Shown here in pieces: positions 18,251 through 26,556 of a stretch of 64,000 nt of DNA. The DNA lies in contig NZ_CP015031.1 of NCBI RefSeq assembly GCF_011455875.1, positions 186,001-250,000 on the forward strand, given 5' to 3'. The notes beneath the pieces are model-generated. The model was not told where the DNA came from. It searched no databases and saw only the letters and a list, made by a program, of their open reading frames with translations. Made by a program: the position numbers and the translations under genes. Within the stretch, counting starts at the first letter, position 1. The number at the start of each line of letters is the position of its first letter. The DNA is from Basfia succiniciproducens (GTDB taxonomy: Bacteria; Pseudomonadota; Gammaproteobacteria; Enterobacterales; Pasteurellaceae).

Positions 18251-18727
18251 TTAGAATTCGTTGGATCTGAATCTATGCACAATCTGATTGGAGGAACCTC
18301 GCCATACTAATGCGGGGTCAGCTAATTCCTGAACAAATTTGCCGTCTATCAACACATCAATATAAGGCAACATTTTGCGTTGATAATCATCTAATTCTTC
18401 CAGTTTATAGCCCGTCCAACACCAAATATCTTTATCCGGGCACTCCCGTTTTATGCGTTGCACCAGAGGCAATAGGGTTTCCACATTGAGGGGGTGGAGC
18501 GGGTCGCCGCCGGAAAGGGATAAGCCTTGGCGTTTAATTCTGGTATCTTTTAAATCCTTGAGGATTTGTTCTTCCATGGCGTTATCAAAAGGTACCCCCG
18601 CACTGAATGACCAGCTTTTTTGGTTATAACAGCCTTTACAGGCGTGTGTGCAACCGCTGACAAAAAGCGTACAGCGCGTACCTTCGCCGTTAACGATATC
18701 GACGGGGTAATATTGTAGATAATTCAT
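18251..18727 (-). CDS. nrdG: Anaerobic ribonucleotide reductase-activating protein
   Basis: 158-residue radical-SAM enzyme that generates the glycyl radical on NrdD. The cluster motif is FVSGCTHACKGCYNQKSW (CxxxCxxC at about residues 26-33). GLSLSGGDPLHPLN is the SAM-binding GGE-like motif. Length fits E. coli NrdG (154). It lies 285 bp downstream of nrdD on the same strand; a 13-bp perfect hairpin ends 8 bases before its ATG. Confidence 0.96.
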   Translation of the reverse strand: MNYLQYYPVDIVNGEGTRCTLFVSGCTHACKGCYNQKSWSFSAGVPFDNAMEEQILKDLKDTRIKRQGLSLSGGDPLHPLNVETLLPLVQRIKRECPDKDIWCWTGYKLEELDDYQRKMLPYIDVLIDGKFVQELADPALVWRGSSNQIVHRFRSNEF

Positions 18728-18735
18728 AACATTCT

Positions 18736-18767
18736 CTTACTTTCTTTGCTTGTACAAAGAAAGTAAG
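18736..18767 (-). repeat. Perfect 13-bp hairpin just upstream of nrdG
   Basis: CTTACTTTCTTTG and CAAAGAAAGTAAG flank a 6-nt loop. In the nrdG transcript it covers the purine-rich stretch that would hold the ribosome site. Confidence 0.7.
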
Positions 18768-19012
18768 CAAAGAAATACACCCTAAAAAAAAGTGCGGTTA
18801 ATTTTCCCGAAGTTTTATAAATGTCACTTGCGGGGTTCCCTTGTTTGCCGCCATAAAAATGGGATAATTTGTAGAATATATCGCGCTTATTTGAGCGTAG
18901 CGAGTTCGATATTTTCCGTTTAGCAAATTACCCCCGTTTTCAGGATAAAAGGCAAATAGGGTTGCTTTTCTTTTGGTTCCTTTTTTGTCAACGCAAAGAA
19001 AAGGAACAAGCG
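18768..19012. other. nrdD-nrdG spacer
   Basis: Contains one uptake signal (18790-18798) and an imperfect inverted repeat at about 18970-19008 (GTTCCTTTT ... AAAAGGAAC), similar in style to the hairpin at 18736-18767. No gene is supported. Confidence 0.5.
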
Positions 19013-21139
19013 TTACATATGTTTCACCCGTCTTTTTACTTCTTCCTGTTTACCTGCATTAAACGGTCTGGCATCCGGGCTGCCCAAATAGCCGCATACT
19101 CGACGGGTTACCGATACTTTTTCGCTATCGTGGTTACCGCATCTCGGACAAGTGAAACCTTTGCTAGTACATTCGAATTCTCCGGTAAAACCGCATTCAT
19201 AACATTCGTCAATCGGCGTATTCGTACCATAGTAAGGTACACGGTCGTAGCTGTAATCCCACACGTCTTCGAGGGCTTTTAAGTTATGTTGAATATTCGG
19301 GTATTCACCGTAACAAATAAAACCGCCGCTGGCTAAAGACGGGTACGGCATTTCAAAGTCGAGTTTGTCATAAGGATTAACTTTTTTCTCAACGTCTAAA
19401 TGATAGCTGTTTGTGTAATAGCCTTTATCCGTTACGCCTTCTATTACGCCGAATTGTTTGGTATCTAATCGGCAGAAACGATCGCAGAGATTTTCGCTCG
19501 GCGTTGAGTAAAGGCTGAATGCGTAACCCGTTTCTTTTTGCCATTCTTTGGTCGCTTTGCTTAGGTATTCAACAATTTGAACGCCTTTTTCACGCAACAT
19601 TTCGTTGTCGTAAATATGGCCTTGGTTATAGAGCGCATTGATTGTTTCGTAAATGCCGATATAGCCTAATGAAACGGAGGCGCGTCCGTTTTTAAATATT
19701 TGGGCGATATTGTCATCGGCTTTTAAGCGCACACCGCAAGCGCCTTCCATATAAAGAATCGGCGCCACGCGGGCTTTGGTATTTTCCAAACGGGCAATGC
19801 GCGTCATTAAGGCTTTTTTGGTCACCGCAAGACGCTGATCCAAAATTTCATAAAAGCGCTGTTCGTCGCCTTTTGCTTCAATGGCGATACGCGGTAAATT
19901 GATGCTTACCACACCTAAATTATTACGGCCGTCGTGGACTAATTCACCGTTTTCTTCATAAGCGCCTAAGAAGCTGCGACAACCCATCGGCGCTTTAAAG
20001 GAACCCGTGACTTTCACCACTTGTTCGTAGTTTAAAATATCCGGATACATGCGTTTAGACGCGCATTCCAGCGCAAGCTGTTTAATATCGTAGTTCGGAT
20101 CTTTCGGCGACTGGTTGATTCCGCGTTTAATGGTGAACACTAATTTCGGGAAAACCGGCGTTTTGTGATTTTTTCCTAGGCCGCGGATACGGTTTTTCAA
20201 AATAGATTTTTGAATTAATCTTTCCTGCCAGCTTGTGCCTAAGCCGAAACCTAAGGTTACAAACGGCGTTTGCCCGTTTGAAGTATGCAGCGTATTAATT
20301 TCATATTCCAAAGATTGGAAAGCGTCAAAACATTCTTTTTCAATTAATGCGTCGGCGTAGGCTTTTTGATCCGGCACATTCCATTCCTGCGCATGTTTTA
20401 AATGTTTTTCATAACTCAGTTGCACATAAGGCGCCAGCACTTCATCAATACGGTTAATGGTCGTTCCGCCGTAAATATGGCTTGCCACTTGAGCAATAAT
20501 TTGCGCCGTTACCGCCGTTGCGGTACCGATAGATTTAGGCGGTTCGATTTCCGCATTACCCATTTTAAAACCTTGTGTCAGCATACCTTTAAGGTCAACC
20601 AACATACAGTTAAACATCGGGAAAAACGGTGAATAATCTAAATCGTGATAATGGATTTCCCCTTTTTCATGCGCTTCTACCACATCACGGGGCAGAATAT
20701 GGGATTTGGCATAATGTTTTGCCACGATACCGGCTAATAAATCCCGTTGAGTCGGAATGATTTTCGCATCTTTATTGGCGTTTTCATTTAAGATTTCAAC
20801 GTTGCTTTGTTCAATTAACCCTTCGATATCTTTAGTTAGCTGACTGCGTTTTTCACGGGCCAAATCGCGGTCGTGGCGATATTCGATATAAGCGCGGGCA
20901 ACCTGAGGATAAGCGCTTGCCATCAGTTTATTTTCCACAAATTGCTGAATCCGGCTGATGTCAATTTCATTTTGGTTATGCTGAAAAATTTCGTCAAAAA
21001 CCTGCTGACTGACGAGATGACAAAAACGCTCGTCATCAATACCTACCGCTTTTGCCGCTTTTTTAATGGCATTAATAATGCGTTGAATTTCAAAAGAAGC
21101 ACGTGAACCGTCACGTTTAATAATGAAAAATGAACCCAT
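19013..21139 (-). CDS. nrdD: Anaerobic (class III) ribonucleoside-triphosphate reductase
   Basis: Reduces ribonucleoside triphosphates to deoxy forms without oxygen. 708 residues. An N-terminal ATP-cone (MGSFFIIKRDGSRASFEIQRIINAIKKA) is followed by the ten-stranded barrel. Near the end are a zinc site (CYECGFTGEFECTSKGFTCPRCG) and the glycyl-radical motif RRVCGYLGSPDARPFNAGKQEEV. The gene is preceded by two NrdR boxes and a symmetric CRP/FNR-like palindrome. nrdG follows. Confidence 0.98.
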   Translation of the reverse strand: MGSFFIIKRDGSRASFEIQRIINAIKKAAKAVGIDDERFCHLVSQQVFDEIFQHNQNEIDISRIQQFVENKLMASAYPQVARAYIEYRHDRDLAREKRSQLTKDIEGLIEQSNVEILNENANKDAKIIPTQRDLLAGIVAKHYAKSHILPRDVVEAHEKGEIHYHDLDYSPFFPMFNCMLVDLKGMLTQGFKMGNAEIEPPKSIGTATAVTAQIIAQVASHIYGGTTINRIDEVLAPYVQLSYEKHLKHAQEWNVPDQKAYADALIEKECFDAFQSLEYEINTLHTSNGQTPFVTLGFGLGTSWQERLIQKSILKNRIRGLGKNHKTPVFPKLVFTIKRGINQSPKDPNYDIKQLALECASKRMYPDILNYEQVVKVTGSFKAPMGCRSFLGAYEENGELVHDGRNNLGVVSINLPRIAIEAKGDEQRFYEILDQRLAVTKKALMTRIARLENTKARVAPILYMEGACGVRLKADDNIAQIFKNGRASVSLGYIGIYETINALYNQGHIYDNEMLREKGVQIVEYLSKATKEWQKETGYAFSLYSTPSENLCDRFCRLDTKQFGVIEGVTDKGYYTNSYHLDVEKKVNPYDKLDFEMPYPSLASGGFICYGEYPNIQHNLKALEDVWDYSYDRVPYYGTNTPIDECYECGFTGEFECTSKGFTCPRCGNHDSEKVSVTRRVCGYLGSPDARPFNAGKQEEVKRRVKHM

Positions 21140-21154
21140 AGCAAGTACCTTTTT

Positions 21155-21202
21155 AATCTATATGTAGTGTTTTATTGAATTGCCGGACACTATATATAGA
21201 AA
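21155..21202 (-). promoter_or_regulatory. Pair of NrdR boxes upstream of nrdD
   Basis: AATCTATATGTAGTGT (21155-21170) and ACACTATATATAGAAA (21187-21202) each match the ACACTATATATAGTGT palindrome at about 13 of 16 positions. Their centres are 32 bp apart, three helical turns, the usual NrdR arrangement. Confidence 0.8.
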
Positions 21203-21322
21203 TAAATAGAATTTCAATCACTAGAAAAGGATGTGTTTCAGACGATAGACTTGTTAGTTATTGTTTTATTTGCAAAATTCGAAATGCAATAGTTTTGAAA
21301 AAATTTTTTTAAGTTTGATTTT

Positions 21323-21338
21323 TGTGATTTAGATCACA
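21323..21338 (-). promoter_or_regulatory. Symmetric CRP (or FNR-like) site upstream of nrdD
   Basis: TGTGATTTAGATCACA is a perfect TGTGA-N6-TCACA palindrome, about 185 bp upstream of nrdD. An FNR role is possible given the anaerobic gene, but the halves match CRP better. Confidence 0.6.
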
Positions 21339-21399
21339 AGATGGTTGAATTTTATCTATCGGTAAAATTCAAGGCGTCGAAGGTTTGACCGGAGAACGA

Positions 21400-21441
21400 A
21401 AAAGTGCGGTAAAAATTTCAATATTTTTTACCGCACTTTGA
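21400..21441. terminator. Inverted uptake-signal pair after the TerC-like gene
   Basis: AAGTGCGGT (21402-21410) and ACCGCACTT (about 21431-21439) flank an A/T loop, 7 bp beyond the stop of the TerC-like gene. Confidence 0.8.
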
Positions 21442-21447
21442 GCTTGA

Positions 21448-22170
21448 TTATTCTTTGATTGTTAAGTGTTTACGGGTTCTAAGGTTAATCATCTCTACCG
21501 TGACGGAGAACGCCATGGCGAAATAAATGTATCCTTTAGGAATATGGAAATCTAAGCTTTCGGCAATGAGGGTCACACCGATTAAAATCAGAAAAGACAA
21601 AGCTAAAACTTTCAGCGTCGGATTGTTTTCCACGAAATCACCGATTGGTTTTGCCGCGAGCATCATCACGCCTACGGCGATAATAATGGCGATAATCATT
21701 ACTTCAACGTTGTTTGCCATACCTACCGCCGTAATAACGGAATCTAACGAGAAGATGATGTCGAGAATTGCGATCATCATCAAAGTGCCAAGGAAGCTGA
21801 TTTTTTTCCCTTTGGTTTCGTCTTCTCCCTCGTCCGGGTGCATGGTGGCATGGATTTCATGGGTACTTTTGGCCACAAGGAATAAACCGCCGAACAGCAG
21901 AATCAAATCCCGTCCGGAGATTTGCTGCTCAAACAGGGTAAACAGCGGAGTAGTTAAACGCATTACCCAGGCAAGGGATAAAAGCAGTAAAATCCGCGTA
22001 CACATAGCCAACCCTAGGCCTAAAATGCGCCCCATTTGGCGTTGGGATTCGGGCAGTCGACCGACTAAAATGCTGATAAAAATAATATTATCAATGCCTA
22101 ATACAATTTCTAATGCGGTAAGCGTTAATAATGCGATCCAGGCTTCGGGATCGGCAATCCATTCAAACAT
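21448..22170 (-). CDS. ygdQ: TerC-family integral membrane protein (YgdQ-like)
   Basis: 240 residues, seven or so membrane helices. The TerC signatures are LTLTALEIVLGIDNIIFISIL (about 14-34) and IAILDIIFSLDSVITAVGMA (about 130-150), both with conserved acidic residues in the membrane. TerC proteins are linked to metal (manganese) export or metal stress. In E. coli ygdQ also lies next to mutH, supporting the assignment. Confidence 0.88.
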   Translation of the reverse strand: MFEWIADPEAWIALLTLTALEIVLGIDNIIFISILVGRLPESQRQMGRILGLGLAMCTRILLLLSLAWVMRLTTPLFTLFEQQISGRDLILLFGGLFLVAKSTHEIHATMHPDEGEDETKGKKISFLGTLMMIAILDIIFSLDSVITAVGMANNVEVMIIAIIIAVGVMMLAAKPIGDFVENNPTLKVLALSFLILIGVTLIAESLDFHIPKGYIYFAMAFSVTVEMINLRTRKHLTIKE

Positions 22171-22243
22171 AAAAACCTTTATTTAATTAACGGAGAAACA
22201 AAGTGCGGATCATATCGGGTAGACTTCCGAATGGGAAGTAAAA

Positions 22244-22915
22244 TTATTTATTTCGCAGAAAATTTTGCAAAATTTGCGCGGTGAATTCTTTTCGCAGATA
22301 AAAACCGAGAGGCAGGGTTTCGATTATTTCGCCGTTTTGCCCGATGCCTTTGGTTTTGGCGCGGCTGTTTGCACCTTTCGGGCGAAGTTGCAGAACTTCG
22401 CCTATTTTAGCGGTGATTTCATGCACTTTGCCTAACACAATGTAGTCCATCAACTCTTCCCAGTCTTGTTGCAGCCGGGCCTCTTGTTGCGGGTCAGGCT
22501 GCCATAAAATCGGGCTGCCGATACGGCGTTCGGCTAAGGGAATTTGGCGTTCTCCCTGAATCGGGATCCAAAGCACTTTTGACAATTTATAGCGCAAATG
22601 GGAATTATACCAATTAACGCCTGCGGTTTGAATGAGCGGCGCAAGGCTGACAAAGGTGGTTTCTAAAGGAAAACCGGCGCTATTGATTGGAATTGTTTTC
22701 AATTCGATACCTAAATTGGCAAAATCCTGTTCGGGTTTGCTGCCGGCTTTAGCGCCTAGAGCGGTTTCAATTAATTGTCCGACCCAGCCTTTATCACGCT
22801 TGAGATCCGGCGGTACCGGAATGTGCAGCTCAGCCGCCAATTCGCCAAAGGTTAAACCGGCGATGGATTTTGCCCGTTGTAGCAGTTCTTGTTGCGATTG
22901 AGGTGTGCTGATCAT
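22244..22915 (-). CDS. mutH: DNA mismatch repair endonuclease MutH
   Basis: Nicks the unmethylated strand at hemimethylated GATC sites after MutS/MutL activation. 223 residues. The catalytic DxnExK is seen in [15 protein letters not shown] (Asp, Glu and Lys, about residues 66-80). [23 protein letters not shown] near the C-terminus belongs to the DNA-binding part. Its presence implies Dam methylation in this organism. Confidence 0.96.
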   Translation of the reverse strand: MISTPQSQQELLQRAKSIAGLTFGELAAELHIPVPPDLKRDKGWVGQLIETALGAKAGSKPEQDFANLGIELKTIPINSAGFPLETTFVSLAPLIQTAGVNWYNSHLRYKLSKVLWIPIQGERQIPLAERRIGSPILWQPDPQQEARLQQDWEELMDYIVLGKVHEITAKIGEVLQLRPKGANSRAKTKGIGQNGEIIETLPLGFYLRKEFTAQILQNFLRNK

Positions 22916-23004
22916 AAAAGTCCGGTCTGTTTTTGCTCATTTTGCTCGCGCCTCTAGAGCCGTTGGCATAGCTAAGGTTCAAAGGTAAGCGTTTGTGCGA
23001 AATT

Positions 23005-23544
23005 TTAAGCGGTGTATTTTTTAAGTAATTTTTGTTTAACGTATTCTACGCCTTTATCGACATAGCGGATTTTTTCTAAATTCAGTAAAAAGCGTTTCAT
23101 CGGCAATCCGCCGCCGAATCCGGTTAATTGTCCGTTTTTGCCTAGTACGCGATGACAGGGGATAATAATACTGATCGGATTGCTGCCGACCGCACCGCCG
23201 ACCGCACGCACCGCTTTAGGATTATTAATGAGCCGGGCAAGTTCGCCGTAACTGGTGGTTTTTCCGAGTTGGATTCGGCGCAAAGCCTGCCAAATACTTT
23301 GTTGAAATGTCGTACCTTGTGGGTTTAGCGGAATATCGGAAAAATCTTCCTTTTCTCCGGAGAAATAGCGATCCAACGCCGATTTTACTTGGCGGAACAA
23401 CGGCAATTCGTTATTGAGAATCCATTTAGGATTAGGTGCCGTTTGCTCCAATTCGCAATCTAAATTGGTTAGTTTGCCTTGTTGCGCAATCATCAACAAA
23501 TTGCCTACGGGAGAGGAATAATAGCTGTAATAAATAGAATCCAT
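23005..23544 (-). CDS. ogt: Methylated-DNA--protein-cysteine methyltransferase
   Basis: Suicide repair protein that takes the methyl group from O6-methylguanine. 179 residues. The acceptor cysteine is in IIIPCHRVLGKNGQLTGFGGGLPMKRFLL; the helix-turn-helix arginine finger is in AVRAVGGAVGSNP. No Ada regulatory domain, so Ogt type. The order fadL-ogt-mutH matches H. influenzae. Confidence 0.96.
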   Translation of the reverse strand: MDSIYYSYYSSPVGNLLMIAQQGKLTNLDCELEQTAPNPKWILNNELPLFRQVKSALDRYFSGEKEDFSDIPLNPQGTTFQQSIWQALRRIQLGKTTSYGELARLINNPKAVRAVGGAVGSNPISIIIPCHRVLGKNGQLTGFGGGLPMKRFLLNLEKIRYVDKGVEYVKQKLLKKYTA

Positions 23545-23556
23545 ATTTTTCTCAAT

Positions 23557-23585
23557 AAAAAAAGCATACCCGAAGATATGCTTTA
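23557..23585 (-). terminator. Terminator after fadL
   Basis: On the minus strand AAAGCATA and TATGCTTT form a stem around a short loop, followed by a T-run. Confidence 0.85.
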
Positions 23586-23607
23586 TTATGTCTTAATTTA
23601 CTGAAAA

Positions 23608-25011
23608 TTAGAAACTATAATTTACGTTCAGTCCGTAAAGGTTAGCCGTCGCTTTAGATTTATAATCGGCTTTCACAGTGACTAACCCGCCGGCTAAACT
23701 TTGTTCTTCGCTGAAGTCAAGTTTTCTGCCGCGTAAATGGGCGAAACCGAAATCAACGGAAAGTGCCGGAGTAAATTTATAGGTCGCGCCAAGGCTGTAC
23801 CAGGTACGGTTAGTATCCGGAATGGAAGCGCTTGCGTGAGTACGGGGTGCGGCGGACTCGTCATAAGCGACACCGGCGCGTAGCGTTAATTTTTCATCCA
23901 CTTCGTAGGTTGCACCTAATGCAATGCGGGAATTGTCTTTGTATTCTTCATCTTTATGGAAGGCTAAACCGTCATTTCTGAGTGATCTATCCGCGTAAGT
24001 GGCGTGAAGATTCTTTAAACGGCTCCATTCGGTATATTTATAGCTGTAATGCATGGCAAATTTATCGGTTAATTTATGATAACCGGAAAATTCCCAATAA
24101 CTTGGCAAATGTAGCACCAAGCCGCCTTCACCTATATAAGGCGTTGTGCCGTACGGAAGATAACTGACCGCGTTACGGTCTTTAAAATCAATATCAATTT
24201 TTGAATGATAGGCGATACCGAAACGGTTTCTTTCGTTGAGATCATAAGCCAGACCAAGATTATAACCGAACGCCCAAGCCGTTTTATCCTGTAAATGCGT
24301 TAATAGGGTATCTCTTTGCAGACCGCTTGCCAAACCGCTCAGCGACCCCATTTTGCTTGCCAGATCGGGTCGTTGCGCAACGATAGCGCTTAATGCTTGC
24401 GGATTGCTTGCAACATTGCCGACGGCATCCGCTAAAATACCGGCGTTACGGGATACTTCGGCTTTTGCATAAAGTGCATTTAAACCCACACCGGCGCTTA
24501 ATTTTTCAGTTACCCGATATGAACCGCTCAGGTTAAGGTTCAGTGCGGTTAACTCAGTCTTCCCGCCGAATACGCCGGCCGCGTAGTCGTCTTCATATTC
24601 GCTTTTTAAGCCGAAATTTACGTTCATGCCGGCACCGACGGCAAATTTATCGTTAAGCGGCGAGACGAAATACATATTCGGAATTAATGACCCCGGCACA
24701 ACGCTGGTTTTTGATGCTGGCGCTTGTGCAACGGTTTGCCCCGCAAGATTGGCGCTTACCGTACCGTTCATGCGGATTTGGGAATCCACATAAATGCCGC
24801 CGGCAGAGAATTGATTGGTTTTAAATTGAGACATTAATGCCGGGTTGGTTGCAATTACGGCAGCGTTGTCGGCAATTGCAGCTTCGCCCGCATAAGAACG
24901 ACCCAGACCGGAAGTTGAAATTTCAGCTAATTGGAATGCGGCGGCAGAAGCCTGACCGGCGGCGCATAAAATACAACTTGCCAGGAAGGTTTTATTTATT
25001 GCCTTTTTCAT
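23608..25011 (-). CDS. fadL: FadL/OmpP1-family outer-membrane fatty acid transporter
   Basis: 467 residues with a signal peptide ending ASA before AFQLAEISTSGLGRSYAGEAA, the hallmark start of mature FadL. NPALMSQF follows near residue 55. The C-terminal YGLNVNYSF ends in Phe, as outer-membrane barrels do. It transports long-chain fatty acids and other hydrophobic compounds; H. influenzae calls it OmpP1. A FadR-like site lies upstream. Confidence 0.93.
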   Translation of the reverse strand: MKKAINKTFLASCILCAAGQASAAAFQLAEISTSGLGRSYAGEAAIADNAAVIATNPALMSQFKTNQFSAGGIYVDSQIRMNGTVSANLAGQTVAQAPASKTSVVPGSLIPNMYFVSPLNDKFAVGAGMNVNFGLKSEYEDDYAAGVFGGKTELTALNLNLSGSYRVTEKLSAGVGLNALYAKAEVSRNAGILADAVGNVASNPQALSAIVAQRPDLASKMGSLSGLASGLQRDTLLTHLQDKTAWAFGYNLGLAYDLNERNRFGIAYHSKIDIDFKDRNAVSYLPYGTTPYIGEGGLVLHLPSYWEFSGYHKLTDKFAMHYSYKYTEWSRLKNLHATYADRSLRNDGLAFHKDEEYKDNSRIALGATYEVDEKLTLRAGVAYDESAAPRTHASASIPDTNRTWYSLGATYKFTPALSVDFGFAHLRGRKLDFSEEQSLAGGLVTVKADYKSKATANLYGLNVNYSF

Positions 25012-25114
25012 TGGTTCCCCTTGTAAAATAAAGTTAAATTGGCAAAAAAGAAAAAATCCGAGCGATTCTAAAAGAATGTTGTAGCTTTGTGCAAATTTAT
25101 TTGGTTGTTTTTTA

Positions 25115-25132
25115 AAGAGTTCAGACCAGTAA
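25115..25132 (-). promoter_or_regulatory. Possible FadR operator upstream of fadL
   Basis: The minus-strand TTACTGGTCTGAACTCTT matches one half of the FadR palindrome (TGGTCnGA) well and the other half poorly. It lies about 105 bp upstream of the fadL ATG. Confidence 0.4.
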
Positions 25133-25162
25133 TTTAATGAGGGATCTTATTGAAAAACTTGT

Positions 25163-25204
25163 AAAAAAACGACCGCACTTTACAAAAGTGCAATCGTTTT
25201 TTTA
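25163..25204 (-). terminator. Terminator after the second mglB-like gene
   Basis: A stem of 17-18 bases, AAAAAACGACCGCAC... paired with ...GTGCAATCGTTTTTT. The left arm holds an intact uptake signal and the right arm a decayed one. Confidence 0.8.
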
Positions 25205-25279
25205 CTCGCTTCGCTTATTTCTTCGAATCTGTTGGCATAACAATGTTCAAACGTAATCGTTTGTGCGGATTTTTGTTAT

Positions 25280-26272
25280 TTATTTTCTATATTGCTCCAC
25301 ATTGTCTTTATCAATTGCAATATCCGGGCTGAGAATACTATTATTTTCCGGTTTCCACGGCATGCCTTCTGCGGCACTTTTACCCAATGCCAGGTTGCGG
25401 GCAAGCTCTACCAACACCTTGCTTTGATAAGCGCCGTCATTGAGAACCGTAGCGGTAATTTTGCCCGTTTTAATTAATGTTAAGGTTTCGGGTAAGGCGT
25501 CAATGCCAAAAACAGGCAACTGCTTGTTTTGTGCCGACAGGCTTTCTAATGCGCCCAACGCCATGGCGTCATTATTGGCAATGACCATTTCAATTTGTTT
25601 GCCTTTGGTATCGTTTAGCCAAAGTTCCATGCGGTCTCTTGCCATATTGCCGTTCCACATGGCGGTATCGACAAACAGCGCTTCGGTTTGAATGCCGAGA
25701 TTGTGTAATTCTTCAATAACATATTTGCTTCTTACCTCGGCAGCCGTGCTGTCGGGTTGCCCCGTTAACATGGCGAATTGAATTTTACCGTCTTGATTTA
25801 AATCGAATTGTTTGTTGGCATTCCAATGTTTGGCGATTAATTTTGCCTGCTCAAGAGCCGAGTTTTTAGGCGACGAACCTACGTAATAAGCATGGTTGTA
25901 ACTTGCCAACAGTTTAGCGCCGGGATCTTTATTGAAGAAAATAACCGGCACGTTATGTTTTTTTGCTTTAGCGATAACGGTTTTGGCAGCTGGCGGGTCA
26001 ACAAGATTAACGGCAAGCACTTTGACTTTTTTTGCCAGTAAAATATCGATTTGATTGTTTTGAATTGCCTGAGAATTTTGCGAGTCGTTCATTAAGAAAC
26101 GCACATCCTTAAAATTTGCGCTTTCTTTATTTATTTCACTAAGCATCAAATTCATAAAATTGTCGTCATATTGATAAATGGTGACGCCAATCAGCGGTTC
26201 GGTTTGAGCGACGGCCAAACCGGAGCCTAACAAAACGGAAATAGCAACGGTATTTAATACTAATTTTTTCAT
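25280..26272 (-). CDS. MglB-like periplasmic sugar-binding protein, diverged second copy
   Basis: 330 residues, the same length as MglB at 29163-30155 and roughly half identical to it. It has a signal peptide (MKKLVLNTVAISVLLGSGLAVAQ), a calcium loop (DLNQDGKIQ), and most galactose-binding residues: YDDNFM, FFNKDPG, AMW, ANNDAM, GIDALPE, VLNDG. In the segment that is [11 protein letters not shown] in MglB, it reads GQPDSTAAEVR. The His and Asp that contact the sugar in E. coli MglB (His152, Asp154) are thus Ser and Ala. Ligand specificity has probably changed. It is separated from mglC by a terminator and has its own CRP-like site. Confidence 0.85.
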   Translation of the reverse strand: MKKLVLNTVAISVLLGSGLAVAQTEPLIGVTIYQYDDNFMNLMLSEINKESANFKDVRFLMNDSQNSQAIQNNQIDILLAKKVKVLAVNLVDPPAAKTVIAKAKKHNVPVIFFNKDPGAKLLASYNHAYYVGSSPKNSALEQAKLIAKHWNANKQFDLNQDGKIQFAMLTGQPDSTAAEVRSKYVIEELHNLGIQTEALFVDTAMWNGNMARDRMELWLNDTKGKQIEMVIANNDAMALGALESLSAQNKQLPVFGIDALPETLTLIKTGKITATVLNDGAYQSKVLVELARNLALGKSAAEGMPWKPENNSILSPDIAIDKDNVEQYRK

Positions 26273-26357
26273 AGTAACGTCCTCTATGCGAATGAATCAT
26301 AAGGCTTGTTTTGATATTAGCACTAAATTTTCCGGTGGGTAAAAAGATTGTTAAATC

Positions 26358-26373
26358 TGTGATCCAGTTCATA
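26358..26373 (-). promoter_or_regulatory. CRP-like site upstream of the second mglB-like gene
   Basis: TGTGATCCAGTTCATA matches TGTGA-N6-TCACA at 9 of 10 key positions, about 85 bp upstream of the ATG. No GalR/S operator was seen here. Confidence 0.5.
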
Positions 26374-26514
26374 GATTTTGTGATGTTTGGTGAGGACTAG
26401 AGGACGGTGTTTTGTAATATTGTTCGGTACAAAATACGGGCGTCAGGCATGGCGACGATTGTATGGAATCCGTATCAAGGCATATTATAACCCGTCAAAA
26501 ATTAGTAAAAAAAA

Positions 26515-26538
26515 GACCGCACTTTTAAAGTGCGGTCA
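26515..26538. terminator. Back-to-back uptake-signal hairpin after mglC
   Basis: GACCGCACTTTTAAAGTGCGGTC is a perfect palindrome of two uptake signals with almost no loop, about 19 bp beyond the mglC stop. Confidence 0.8.
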
Positions 26539-26556
26539 ATATATCGGAGAATTTTA

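Noticed and set aside
18962-19282. Plus-strand open frame of 106 codons at the nrdD end
   Set aside because: It is antisense to the conserved zinc and glycyl-radical end of nrdD and has no ribosome site.
21527-22186. Long plus-strand open frame of 219 codons
   Set aside because: It is the antisense shadow of the TerC-like gene, whose family motifs are clear on the minus strand.
22201-22209. AAGTGCGGA near the mutH end as an uptake signal
   Set aside because: The last core base differs; counted as decayed at best.
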